Shown here: one piece after another, positions 49,192 to 60,621 of the stretch
Layout of the letters: the number at the start of each line of letters is the position of its first letter
How positions within the stretch are numbered: the first letter of the stretch is position 1
From: Atherix ibis
Lineage: Eukaryota > Arthropoda > Insecta > Diptera > Athericidae
Reading direction: 5' to 3'
DNA length: 64,000 nt
Assembly (NCBI GenBank): GCA_958298945.1
Contig: OY282606.1
Location: 43,227,920 to 43,291,919, forward strand
Program-made: the position numbers and the translations under genes
Notes under the pieces: model-generated
What the model saw: the letters and a program-made list of their open reading frames with translations, nothing else
What the model was told of the DNA's origin: nothing
Database searches by the model: none

Positions 49192-49401
49192 GGTTTCTAA
49201 TTATAAGACCAGCCAATACGAACTTGTTTTACCTATTTTGTTACTTACTATTTTAAATAAAAAGTTAATTAAATAAAATTATTTTCTTCCTCAACACAGG
49301 ATATATTTGTACTAAATTCCCAAATTTTTAGACTTTCCGTACGTTTTTTCAGGATATATAACCAATTCTTTAAAAAAAAATTATCGTTTCTAAATATATG
49401 A
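49192..49401. promoter_or_regulatory. right IR/DR: inner and outer transposase-site-like repeats
   Basis: ggtttctaattataagacc (49192-49210) and cgtttctaaatatatgacc (49385-49403) are direct repeats of each other and inverted relative to the left pair, sharing TATA-TTAGAAAC. Confidence 0.7.
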
Positions 49402-49412
49402 CCGCCACTGTA

Positions 49413-52319
49413 TGTACTGAAAGATGTCCTAAAAATTTATAGAAGTGTACAACCCTCTTTCGGTAATAAATATTTCTATAAGTAAGTCCAAAATATAGAA
49501 GGCAAGTCGTCTTAAACTTTCATCTCACTCAAGAGTTCAATATAAACAATAATAATAAAGAAAAATTGTTCGAAAAAATTCTTGCAATGACTTAATAGAA
49601 TCTGCTCTTTACTTGCCTATGGAATTTTTCTAAATCTTCATTGCCTAAGCAGGAAAAGAATTCTTTTCTACTCAATTCAGATAGCAACCTTTTTGTTTAT
49701 TAAAGTTCCAAAAATATTCAGTCAGCCATTTTTCTTCTTCTTATTTTAAAGTACTACTTTTTATTAAATACTTGGCCTACTTTTTACAAATTTCTATTCC
49801 TTTATTTTGGCACCTCATAAATTATGAAATTCAATGAAAATTGTTCTTCATAAAATTGAGTCCTTCTTCTCCTTATATATTATTCGTTCATTATTATTAT
49901 TTAGTATTTTTTGTTTACTTCTAATATTTCTTTATTGAAATTTTATCCTTGAACAATAAATTTAATATTCACTGATATATTGAATGGGTGTGGGATTAGA
50001 AATGGAGGAGGAACCGAACAAATTAACTAGTCCAGTTTAGCCAAAAAGTACATATATATATATCAATGATATTCATAACGTTATGTAATTGCTCCTAACG
50101 CCTATATTATAACTACAGAAGCGAAAAAATGTTTTTTTTTTATAATTTACCATCGTAATAATCGACATTAATATTACAGAATATTTTGATAGGAAATACC
50201 TAATTCCCCCCATAGATAATATAGACATTGTGATTCACTTTATCGATGAAAATTTATTATCAGGCGATACTTTTCTAATCAGAACCCACCAAATATCCTT
50301 GATCGCATCGTTTCATTAAATCAATGAAACAGCAAATGGCAGGAAGGTAGACAGATAAAAGAATGGACTATGGAAACTGAGGGGTGGGGGGGCTGGTTTG
50401 AAAGGGTCGGAGTAATGTAGCATTCAGCAACTAGATATATTTATAAAAATATAAATAAAGATAGTAAGAAGTAAAGGTAGAAAGCACCTATTAAGCTAAA
50501 CAAAATAACACGCGTATTTGAAGTGAAAATCAAGAAGCCATTGTGTTTGGGATGTATATATATATATATTTTTTTTTGTATTTTGGGTGGAGAAAATCAA
50601 AGTTAAAAGATACAAAATTCAAAATTTAGAAGACTATGCTTAACTTTGTAAAGAGCATTTCCCCCAACCCTTATAAAAATTCTTTAGCGTAATAGAAGAA
50701 TTACCTTTTAATATTGGATTCAGAAATTTCAAAAAGGGAGGCACACAATTCGATGATCATAGCCGTTTATTGGCTGTTATCTAATAATACGGATTATACT
50801 AATTATACTGTTTAGTATTCAAAGTAAACATCGATTCTATCTGAAGCAATGGCGAACGAACAGCAGTCAAGTGAACGAATGATGGAAATTGGGCAATTTT
50901 AGATTTGTCAATTACCTTTAATTATTGGAAAAAGTGTCTGTATTTTATGGTAAACACCTTGGCCAATAGGCTACTAAGAAATTACGTCATCAACAGCTCT
51001 ACCACCATTCACTCATTCAAATAGATTCAGGTGAACTGTCAAGTACGACAAAACCTTCAACTTGATGGGAGGTCACAGGCAGTCAGCCATATTCCGACCC
51101 GTTGTCAATTTCAACAGACCTACACTATATTCCCTACTGCAAAGTTTCTTCTACTAAATAAATGGTAAAACTCTCACTGTCAACGTTATGCTAGACTAAT
51201 TCCAAATTAATGGCTTTTATATAAAAACATTTTGTTAGATATTTACACGTACTGAAAAATATACTAGTAATATTCACACAATGAGAATAGATTACCGGTT
51301 ACAAATATATCAGAAAGGTGTGTGAAATAATAATGAATATTCAAAACGATTAGAAAGACATTTCCAATAAATATCATACATACATCATTTACTATCACAC
51401 ACTAAATGTGTAAAACCGACGAATCATTATCAAGCATATCGAACAAAAACTTTTCCTATACATACTAAAACTTCATTAGCATATAAAATCGAAAATCAGC
51501 TTAGATTAAATAATAGACGAAAAAAATGGAGTAATTTAGACAAACCAGGTGACACTATCATCATTCATCAAATATCACAATACAACCACCAAACACACGG
51601 CGGAATTAATATCATTCAAAGCATCCTTACCCATTATCATTAAATATTATATATATAAATATATATATAGTGTTCTGAAGACAACCCAACCACCATAATA
51701 ATCATTCAAATTACTTGCTTTAATAAACAAACACCTTCAGGCATATTCTCGTACATTCACATCCACTCACTTTTCACAAATATTAATAATAATACAGGAC
51801 ATAAAAAACTTGTAAAATATTATCAAAAACAAAAAACACAACAAATTTTTTACTAAATTAATTATTTTTTATCGAAAATAACGCAAAAAAAAATCAGAAA
51901 TTAATTAATTAATAACGGATGAAATTATATTCGATCCAATTTTGAAATATACAAATTCAGTGCTTAAATTTTCCATAAACAATTAACTGAAGAAATCATT
52001 AGTAAGAAAATGACGCAATATAATAATAAAAAGTGAAATATAGTTTATAATAGATACATTTTAATAGTTGTATTGGTAATAGTATAGATAGTGTTGAAGG
52101 AAAAACAGACAATTCATGCATAAAATTTATAAAATAAAAAATCTGGTGCCTAATTCAATGATGGACAAAAAAAAGTAATGTGCTAGATTATTAGAAAAAA
52201 ATTACTTTATAAATAAAAATAGATATAAATAAATAAATATTTTCTTTTGATTTTTTCAATGCGAATAGTATTTTGTAAACTGTACACAAGCAGTTGTTGT
52301 CAAATTATAAAAAAATAAC
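49413..52319. other. no gene seen; AT-rich DNA
   Basis: (TA)n tracts near 50053-50062, 50556-50570 and 51648-51670. No coding content recognised. Confidence 0.5.
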
Positions 52320-53030
52320 AGCTTCAAAGATTGATATAGAAACTAGCGCCATCTATTGAAGAAGAAATTGATTAAAAACGATGATCAAGTTTGGCAGATT
52401 GGTATAGAAACAAACGCCATCTATTTATTAAGAAATAATACCTAAGACAACAAAATCATGAAAGATTGGTATAGACAATAACAATAGCTGTGTTCCATTG
52501 GGAAAATTTTGATGCCCAATGGAACACGCAAAATTTACTGACAAAAGTAAAATATAACCTCAAAATAGTCAACAACAATACTGAGTTTACTCACATATAA
52601 CCAATAAAAACTGAGTTTTATTCACATATAAACAATAACAACAAAAATATGACACTTCAAAATTACCAACGACCACGCTAAGCCATATATTTTCATTTTG
52701 GGAACTAAAATCCCCCTATCGTAAATTGTATGCATAACTACTCATGCGAACTACTTATTTGTATGAGAAAGAGTTTCTGGGAATATCGAGAAGTACTTGT
52801 GAGTAGCAAAATTGTCTCAATGGAACACAGCTAATATATGATCAAAAACAATAAAAGCTTCGAAAATTAAAGTAAAACACTAATTTCATCTATTGATAAA
52901 AAAATAAAACAACAGCTTCAGAGATTGGTATAGATAACTAACGCCATCTATTAATAAGGGACTAAAAAAACCAAACATAATAAAAACTATAAAGAATAAT
53001 GTGGGTACCAACGTCATCTATTGACGAAAA
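52320..53030. repeat. degenerate tandem array, about 65-bp unit, split by a MITE
   Basis: The pair gattggtataga and acgccatctatt, separated by a few bases, recurs near 52333-52357, 52397-52422, 52464-52475 (first half only) and 52922-52950; partial units lie near 52880 and 53008 (caacgtcatctattgac). The MITE at 52487-52831 interrupts one unit. Confidence 0.75.
52487..52831. mobile_element. 345-bp MITE with TA target duplication
   Basis: Terminal repeats GCTGTGTTCCATTGGGAAAA (left) and GCTGTGTTCCATTGAGACAA (complement of the right end) are flanked by TA at 52485-52486 and 52832-52833. No coding capacity. The left end has its own hairpin: gtgttccattggg pairs with cccaatggaacac about 13 bases further on. 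Inside, ctgagttt-a-tcacatataa is repeated at 52581 and 52611. The ends do not match any full-length element in the window, so the family is unknown; TA target and length fit a Tc1/mariner-dependent MITE. Confidence 0.85.
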
Positions 53031-56000
53031 AGAAAAACCAAAAATAATTTATTTTGCACACATAAACTAAACGTCTTTCTATTGTTTTTTTTAATTATTT
53101 TTTGCTTAAGAAAAAAAAGATAAATTAAATATTTCCAACAAAAAAAAAGTATTTGTGAGAATTACTTTAGGATCCTATTTTCGCTATATGTGTACGTCTT
53201 GTCAATGGACAAAAATTCCCTTAAAAAAATAGTTGATATATTCCTATTAAGATATTTCCAATATTCTAGATTTATAAAATACGTAAAAGACAGAGAAAGA
53301 AAACTAATATAAAGGAAAAGAAAGAAAACACAAACAGAAACTATGATCATATTTTAAAAGAGAAATAAAAACTTTCAAAACACATCATCCTAAACATTAA
53401 TATAAATAGTGTTGCATTAATATTCATTACGAATACAACGAATCATCAGTTAGACAAGTCCTTAAAGTATGTAGAAATCTAGAACTACACATGAGCCAAC
53501 AGAGAGAATTTTACGCCTGTGTACTCCTTGTAGGCTGGCTTTTCAAATGCAGCATCATCATCATATCATGGTCGTCATCGTGATCATCATCATCATCCAC
53601 GTTATCAGAGCTACGGTATACAATACCTATGAAGGTACATAGAAGGACTTTCTAGTTATGATTTCTAGATCTACAAAAACACCTAACACTAACAGTTTGC
53701 GTCCCACTCTGCACCGCTATTTATACATTTTGAATCCCCAGCTTAACACGGTACTCTCGCAAATATTATGGAAACTAAATGGATGGATGAGTTCGTTCTA
53801 TTGTACGAGTATTGTTCGTGGTCGTATGGATGTATCGATTTTCACTTAGAACTTTCTCACTTTGCATAAATTTTATGAAATCTGAATTACGTTCGCCTCA
53901 TTTAAGCTTGATTACTGGGTCGAGTATCAATCCCTATCGCTTCTTCACACCGCATCCAATCCAGGCAAGGTATTATATAGGCAAGAGGGAATGGAGAACG
54001 GTTTCGGCAAAAGTAATTATGTTTTGAAATTAAAAATTCATCGCTCCCTTATTTGGAGTCTCATTATTTATGGAAAATCAGCACACACTCGTACAAGTCA
54101 TATGGTAACCGTGCACAACATATGCAGCAATATGGGTTATTTTACAGCTTCTGTCGCATTATGAATATCATTAAATATTCCAAAATTCTAACCAAAGAAA
54201 ATCAAAATTCAAAATTCCAACATTTATGAATTGGGGAGGAGGTGGGTTACGTTCTTCTTTTTTAACTTGCTCTCTTTTTGTTTCTTCAATTCATATTGTT
54301 TCTGTTCAAAAAATAGAATCTTTTCCCTCTCCCCCTTCCCCCACACAACTGATAGTAATTTGGCACTATTATAATTTTAATTTTTGATTCATGAAATGAT
54401 TGCACAAATAGTAGAGAATAAAGTTCATATGGTAAAATGTTGGGGTTTTTGGGAAACAATCGTTTTTATAGCATCATCTGTGAAATATATGAAAATAATT
54501 ATAAGCAATACTACGAAAAATTATCCCATGACTAGCAGAATATATTTGTTAACAATACAACCCCCCTTCGGTCCACACACTCTCCTTCAACATTTCACAA
54601 TACAAATATAATAATAATAATAAAAAAAAACTATAATGACATTTGCCAGAAAAATGTATAATATTTTTGAATGACCCCAAATAAATTTGAAACTAAAAAA
54701 ACGAGCTTTTTGCCTATTTTTTTTTTATTTCAATTTTATTTTTTTCAAAGTAAAGCTGACTCACTGAATCAAATTAAAAATTGCTCAACCGATTTAGTGT
54801 TTGTTGTGTTTAGAAAATTATAAAAACATTTTTTTTTTCTTTTTGCTAAATTCAATTCCGGAACTTTGGTTTTAGAAATATTATTTTAAATTTCGACAAA
54901 AATATAAGATAAATTCGTAGATATGAAAATGTGTTTTTAATTGCAAATTCTGTGGAAAATATTTGAGAATTTCTTTATTTTTTATTTTTTAAAGTATTAA
55001 AATTTTATAATATATATAAAAAAATTAACTATTATGTAAGATTGTGATTAAAAAAGCTCTTTGTATTTATCCGCAAAAAAGACATTCTAAAAAGCTTCTC
55101 TGTGACTTAAGATGAAAACCAAAACTTAAGGTAACAATACCAAAAGAATAAATATTTGGTATTTGTAAAATCAATTTAAAAAAAATTATTTGTATATTAA
55201 ATACAATATTTTTAGTATAAACCTACTTCATGTAAGATTGTAATCAAAGCTCCTCGAAAAATATGTACTAACCTAACATATCAAAAAACTACAAATATCT
55301 AATAAATTTGTTTTTCTATGGAATAATCGTCAATATAAGATACGAGTAGTAAGATGAATATTAGGTGATAATACTAATAATAGTATAAAATATTGAGCGA
55401 CATTGCATAAGAGAATTACCACAGGATAATTATACATAAAAGTATAATATTTAATAAGATTAAATTTGTAATTTCTAACCGGTAATGAAAGGTCAAATTC
55501 ACATTGTTATTGTTGAATAAGAAACCTTCTTATTTATCTGTTGAATATGTATGTTATTTAATCGAGATTTAAATACAATTTTCATAATCGATAAAGATAA
55601 TAATAATAGATTCTAATTGTATTTTCGATAGGGGACAACAAAACCCTAATAATCATAGAGTTCTGAATTCTGGAGGATTGAAAATTTGGAATATCTAAAG
55701 AGAATTATAAATTTGAACATTCCACAATATAATAATAAAATAGAAAGCAATATACTAAAATCAGAAGTAGATATAGTAACATTTTAGATGGAATATATGA
55801 TATTTAGATCAAATGGCCATAATAAGCATATTCTCAATGGAATTATTTCAGAATGACGAGTTAGATTTGGGAAGCTTTTATTCTAATTCAATTAATAATT
55901 GTGATGAATATGCAATTGTTGGAAAACAATGTTTGTTTCATGTGCTATGCTATTCCTTGCACCAAACTGAAATATAGGCAGACATCAAAAATATGCACAA

Positions 56001-57419
56001 ATAGTCGACAGAATGCAAAGAAAATTAGATACAATGAATAGTACTGTCTGTGTAACAAGCAACTGCATCTTTGGGAATCATATTCAGGCATAATGTAATT
56101 GCTTTGGTGGGACTGAAACTCCCATTTTCAATGCAACCAGGATGAACTAGGATAACATAATCCAGACTTGGAATAAAATATCAATAAAATCAATAAAATC
56201 AACAGTGTGCCGCCATCACAAAATGTGAATATGTTCTGTAAATTCAGTTTGTGCAATGGAACACTATCCTTCCTTTGTACAAACAAATCTGAAAGAGCTA
56301 CGCTTCCAACTAAATTACCTTTCATAGACCAGTATTTCCATTTCATCAACAAATACAATACTCTGTATATTAGAGAAAAATTGAATGAATTAACAAACAC
56401 AATCGTCATTTACCTGGAAATCCAAAAAATTGTGAAATTTGCCTATAAAAAAAAGTGACGAAAACCATATTCTTTTGGAAATTTCCTCGTTGGCAGAGAA
56501 CGTTTCAATAAAAATTAATCCCATTTTGAAAATCGCATCTAATCCACAAATATAATATTCATTGTTCATTTTCTTTTTCGCTAATGAAATTACCGAGCAT
56601 AGCATAAATCAATAAACCTTCTTTGTGCAAACACAGAAAATAGAGTAGAAAATGCACTGAAACTAGATGCAATTTTTAAAAAAATTCTTATTCAAACCAA
56701 TTTAATTAAAATTATAGAAAAAAAAAAACAGTCAAAGTGTATAAAAAAAAAAGATATTTAAAATTTTCACAAAATTAGTAAAAGAAAATTTGTTTTTTTT
56801 CAGTAAATTTAACAATTTAATATTATTTTCTCAAATAGAATTTTCTTATTTATTTAATTAATAGTAGCTGATAATGAAAAACCTTAAATCTCTATTGATA
56901 CTTTATGTTGGTAAAATTAATCTGCTAAAAGCTTGCCATTAAATAATTTACAAATGTTTTCAGCCTAACCCAAATCTGTGTAGGAAAGTAAATAATGGCC
57001 CGTTTTACCAGTTCTTGGCCAAAAGTATATTATATGGTATAAATAAAGTAGGTAAGAAAAACAAGAACTAGAAATGAAGATTTTCTCTTAATATCAGAGT
57101 ACAAAAAATATGTATGTATTTATATTGTACAGAATAGGACATACAGAAAGGCATGTACACGTATTCTTGTTAGAGTAAAGGCAACAATTCGAATAAAACG
57201 AAATGTCTATTCTAACAAATACCATAATAATCAGCATGAAAATAATGTTAATGATAACATAATGTTGATCATAATAATATTATTGTACTGATGAAGATAA
57301 CAATGACTCCTAGACATTTTTATTAACGTAATCGTCTACATCTGATTAAGAGAATCAAAAAAATTTCAAACAAATTTTGGCATTTTTAATACACGATTAA
57401 TAAGAATTGATTAAACGGA
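53031..57419. other. no gene seen; AT-rich DNA with CAT repeats
   Basis: (CAT)n-like stretches near 53554-53600. 53500-54030 is less AT-rich with short plus-strand frames that I do not recognise. Nothing else is supported. Confidence 0.45.
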
Positions 57420-58170
57420 AATTCTCTTTTACAACATATTATACGAAATTTCATTTTTCGAAATTTTGCTTTAAACAAAATGTCGACTAAATCTGATTTT
57501 GCTAAAAACAAAGTGTCGACAAAGATATTTTGTTTGTGCTTCAATTTTCGATTTAATTTATTAGCAAAAAATAAATATCTCACAGAAATTTGTTTAAGAC
57601 CAAATCTCATTATTGACAGTTTATTTTAAACAAAATTTCTATGCTCGTTGCTCAAGAAACAATTTCACGCGGTTCGAATTGCTATAAATGTGCCTTGGAC
57701 AATTTGAAGTAGCGCCACGACAATAAGACCATTTGGTGGCAAAAAGCATCTGTTATCTATATAAGAAAATTGTAAACAGAAGTTCAACAAGATTAACGAA
57801 GGGACTGGAAAATTTCATGGTATTTTCATTTTTGTATTTTAATGTCATCCACAATACGCTAAATAAAAATTTATTAATAGGGTAATCTCTCCTACAACGT
57901 TAAATAATTTATTTGTATATATTGTAAAATATAATTTTTTTTTAGATATTTTATGCTTAATTTTTACAAATTAACTATTTAAAAGAAATGTTGTTAAAGT
58001 GAAATCTTCTAAATCGAGAATTTTTTTAAAACAAAATCTTGTACATTCACAATATGTTTAAAGCAAAACTTCATTACACCATACTTTGTTCAAAGCAAAA
58101 TCTCATTAGTCGATACTCAATTTCAAACAGCAAAATCTCGTCATCCGAAATTTTGTTTAAAGAAAAATAT
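57420..58170. repeat. degenerate interspersed motif, both orientations
   Basis: A motif close to TTTGTTTAAAGCAAAATYTC recurs: complement orientation near 57455-57475, 57495-57515 and 57525-57540; direct orientation near 58058-58080, 58085-58110 and 58145-58170. It continues beyond the mariner at 60553-60575. Copies are spaced irregularly at about 30-45 bp and are diverged. Confidence 0.65.
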
Positions 58171-58272
58171 TGTATTGGGTTGTCCGGAAAATAATTTCGT
58201 TGCTTTCCAAGAGAGGACTTAATCGTATTTTTTCACAACCAACTTCAAACTTAAGTCGCATAATCATATGTA

Positions 58273-59557
58273 CGAGAGTTATTCAACAAGTACTTAGCCT
58301 ACAAAAGAAAAACGAAAATTTTGGAGAGGTGGCAATTTATTTTTCCACATAATCTCCTTCAAGCTCGATACACTTGGCCCAGCGATGCTCTTACTTTTTT
58401 AACCCGTCCAAAAAATACATTTTCTCGAGGGAAGCAAAATAGGCCTCCGTGGCGACGATGACCTCCTCATTCGACCCAAATCTATTCCCGGCGAGTGATT
58501 TTTTCAGGTTTGGAAAGAAAAAGTAGTCACAGGGGGCCAAATCTGGAGAGTACGATGGATGGGGCAGCAATTCGTACCGCAATTCGACCAATTTGGCCAT
58601 GGCGACGGTAGAGGTGTGAGCCGGCACGTTGTCGTGGTGGAACAGCACTTTTTTCTTCGCAAAGCGGGGCCGCTTTTTCTTCAATTCGACGTCAAATCGG
58701 CCCAATAAGTCAGCATAGTAGCGCCCCGTGATTGTTTTACCCTTCTCGAGGTAATCGATGTGGATCACACCTTGTGAATCCCAGAAAACGGTGGCCATCA
58801 CCTTTCCGGCCGATCGAACAGTCTTCGCCTTCTTCGGAGCACGTTCGCCGGGTGAAGTCCACTGTTTCGACTGTTCCTTGGTCTCTGGTGTGTACCAGTG
58901 AATCCATGTTTCGTCGACGGTCACGAAACGACGCAAGAACTCCGCTGGATTGCGCTGAAACAGCACCAAACACGTCGCCGATGTGGTCTCAAGGTTGCGC
59001 TTGTTTTCCGGTGTGAGCAAACGCGGCACCCATCGCGCCGAATGCTTTCTCATGCCCAGTTCTTCGTGTAGAATATGATGCACCGTTCCTACTGCGATGC
59101 CCACAGTCTCAGCTATCTCGTGAGCCTTCAATCTGTCAACACGAGATCGTGGACTTTTTTAACGTATTCCTCCGTAGCAGCCGTTTTCGGGGCACCTGGG
59201 CGTTGCTCATCAAAAACCGACGTGCGGCCACGAACAAACTCGTTGAACCAATTCTTGACGGTCGCCATCGAAGGAGAAGAGTCACCATACACAGCATCCA
59301 CGCGATCTTCGATTTCGCTGCGCGTTTTCCCTTCCAAAAACAAGAATCTAATCACCGAACGATATTGTTCTTTTTCCATTTTTGTGCAACCGACCGACAC
59401 GCTCGTTTTCAAAGGATCTCAAAACAAAACTAATGAAGGGAATCGACTGAAACTTTGACAGTATGCTACTAAAAGAATGTATTGCACGATGGTAAATTTC
59501 TTTTGTGACAGCAGTTCCATCAGGCGGTGAGGCTAAGTACTTGTTGAATGACCGTCG
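58273..59557 (-). mobile_element. irritans-type mariner (family C), copy C2, nested
   Basis: The ends CGAGAGTTATTCAACAAG (58273) and the complement CGACGGTCATTCAACAAG finishing at 59557 are present; the left flank is TA, while the right flank is TT (mutated). It lies inside the family D mariner between its left end and its coding region. Length is 1285 bp, close to C1. Confidence 0.94.
58337..59379 (-). pseudogene. mariner transposase pseudogene (C2)
   Basis: ATG at 59379 (MEKEQYRSVIRF); the first 84 codons are open, with SPSMATVKNWFNEF and RPGAPKTAATEE. A 7-bp deletion near 59132 (C1 keeps cgacggt) shifts the frame. The second frame is open through ARWVPRLL, VTVDETW (first Asp), LFHHDNVPAHT (second Asp) and SPDLAPCDYFFF (third Asp); spacing is the normal 34 residues. 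A TAA at about 58391-58393, where C1 has Leu in KKLEHR, truncates the last 18 or so codons. So two lesions, and a Cys before the third Asp shared with C1. Confidence 0.92.
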
Positions 59558-59644
59558 TTTTTTGACAGCTGATATAGCAAGGCTTTCTTGTGCAGAAATT
59601 CGATTGATTTTGCACAGTAGTTTTTGGTTGATACCCTTTTAAAT

Positions 59645-60480
59645 ATGGAAAGTGAAAAAAAGTACATTTTCGGCATATTTTAATTTTTTACTATAGAAAA
59701 GATAAAAATGCTATTCAAATAAGAAAAAAAATTATCCGATGTGTATGGAGAAGATGTATTAAGTGAGCGCCAGTACAAAATGACTTGCAAAATTTTAATC
59801 TCGAAGATGCACAACGTTCTGGAAGGCCAGTTGAAGCTGATAAAGGCATTAGTTGATGCAAACCTGCGAATAACAACTCGTTCATGATCATTTGAAACGA
59901 TTAGGTTTTAATTCAAAGCTCGACTTTCTTACCGAAAAAAATGTGTGCCGTCGCATTGACGTTTGTGATTTGCTTCTCAAACGTCAAGAAAATGATCCGT
60001 TTTTGAAGCGTATCTAGAAATGGGTTGTCTACAAAAATGTTAAGCGCAAAAGATCTTGGTTATGCTATCTGTTTGGTGGGATTAGGCGCAAAAAGTTTAT
60101 GTTATCTGTTTGGTGGGATTTCAAAGGAATCGTTTATTTTGAGCTTCTACCGAGCAAACACAATGATCAATTCTGAAGTGTACTGTCATTAGTTGGACAA
60201 ATTGAATGATTCACTTAAAGAAAATAGGCCAGAATTGATCAATAGGAAAGGTATAGTGTTACAACAGGATAATGCAAAACCACATACAAGTTTGACCACT
60301 CGGCAAAAGCTTTTAAAAAATCCAAGTGATTAAAAAATCACTTGGATCAGTTTTTTGCCAGTAAAGAACAAATATTTTATGAGCGTGGAATCGTGCTACT
60401 GCTAAAAAGATGGCAAAGGGGATATTGGATCAGACTGGACAATATTTAATTGAACAAAATATTAATTTACTAGAAGAAAA
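59645..60480 (+). pseudogene. family D mariner transposase pseudogene
   Basis: ATG at 59645. Recognisable pieces in shifting frames: KKLSDVYGEDVLSERQ, NLEDAQRSGRPVEADKALVD, DANLRITTRS, LTEKNVCRRIDVCDLLLKRQ, KWVVYKNVKRKRSW, LSVWWD, GIVYFELLP, VLQQDNAKPHTS (second Asp), then after a deletion DQFFASKEQIFYERGIV and ILDQTGQYLIEQN. The region with the third Asp is gone. A 37-42 bp tandem duplication (gcgcaaaag..tatctgtttggtgggatt, twice, near 60043-60121) lies in the middle. Long dead. Confidence 0.88.
60329..60353. repeat. 12-bp palindrome at a deletion joint
   Basis: atccaagtgatt is followed three bases later by aatcacttggat. It sits exactly where the family D transposase lost its third-Asp region. 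Confidence 0.8.
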
Positions 60481-60621
60481 TCGTCTTTTATTTTTATTTA
60501 AAAAAACGAAATTACTTCCCGGACAACCCAATAATTCCATTTTATTAGTGAACAATTTGTTTAAAGCAAAATTTCGTTGCTCAACAAGTAATTTTACGAG
60601 ATTTTCGAAATGTTCGAAGTA

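Larger units (their letters stand above)
47772..49410 (+). mobile_element. Tc1-like DD34E element with IR/DR ends
   Basis: The left end CAGTGGCGGACTTATACTTA at 47772 and the right end (complement CAGTGGCGGTCATATATTTA) finishing at 49410 are flanked by TA (47770-47771 and 49411-49412). Length is 1639 bp. Each end has a second, inner copy of the same binding-site-like sequence about 200 bp inside (see the regulatory entries), an IR/DR layout. The transposase gene has two nonsense codons. Confidence 0.93.
58175..60531 (+). mobile_element. older mariner (family D) with a mariner inserted in it
   Basis: The left end TTGGGTTGTCCGGAAAATAA at 58175 and the right end (complement TTGGGTTGTCCGGGAAGTAA) finishing at 60531 are flanked by TA (58173-58174 and 60532-60533). 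The end sequence is of the mellifera/cecropia type. The span is 2357 bp, of which 1285 bp plus target bases belong to the C2 insertion near the left end, so the host element is about 1070 bp and internally deleted. Confidence 0.92.
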
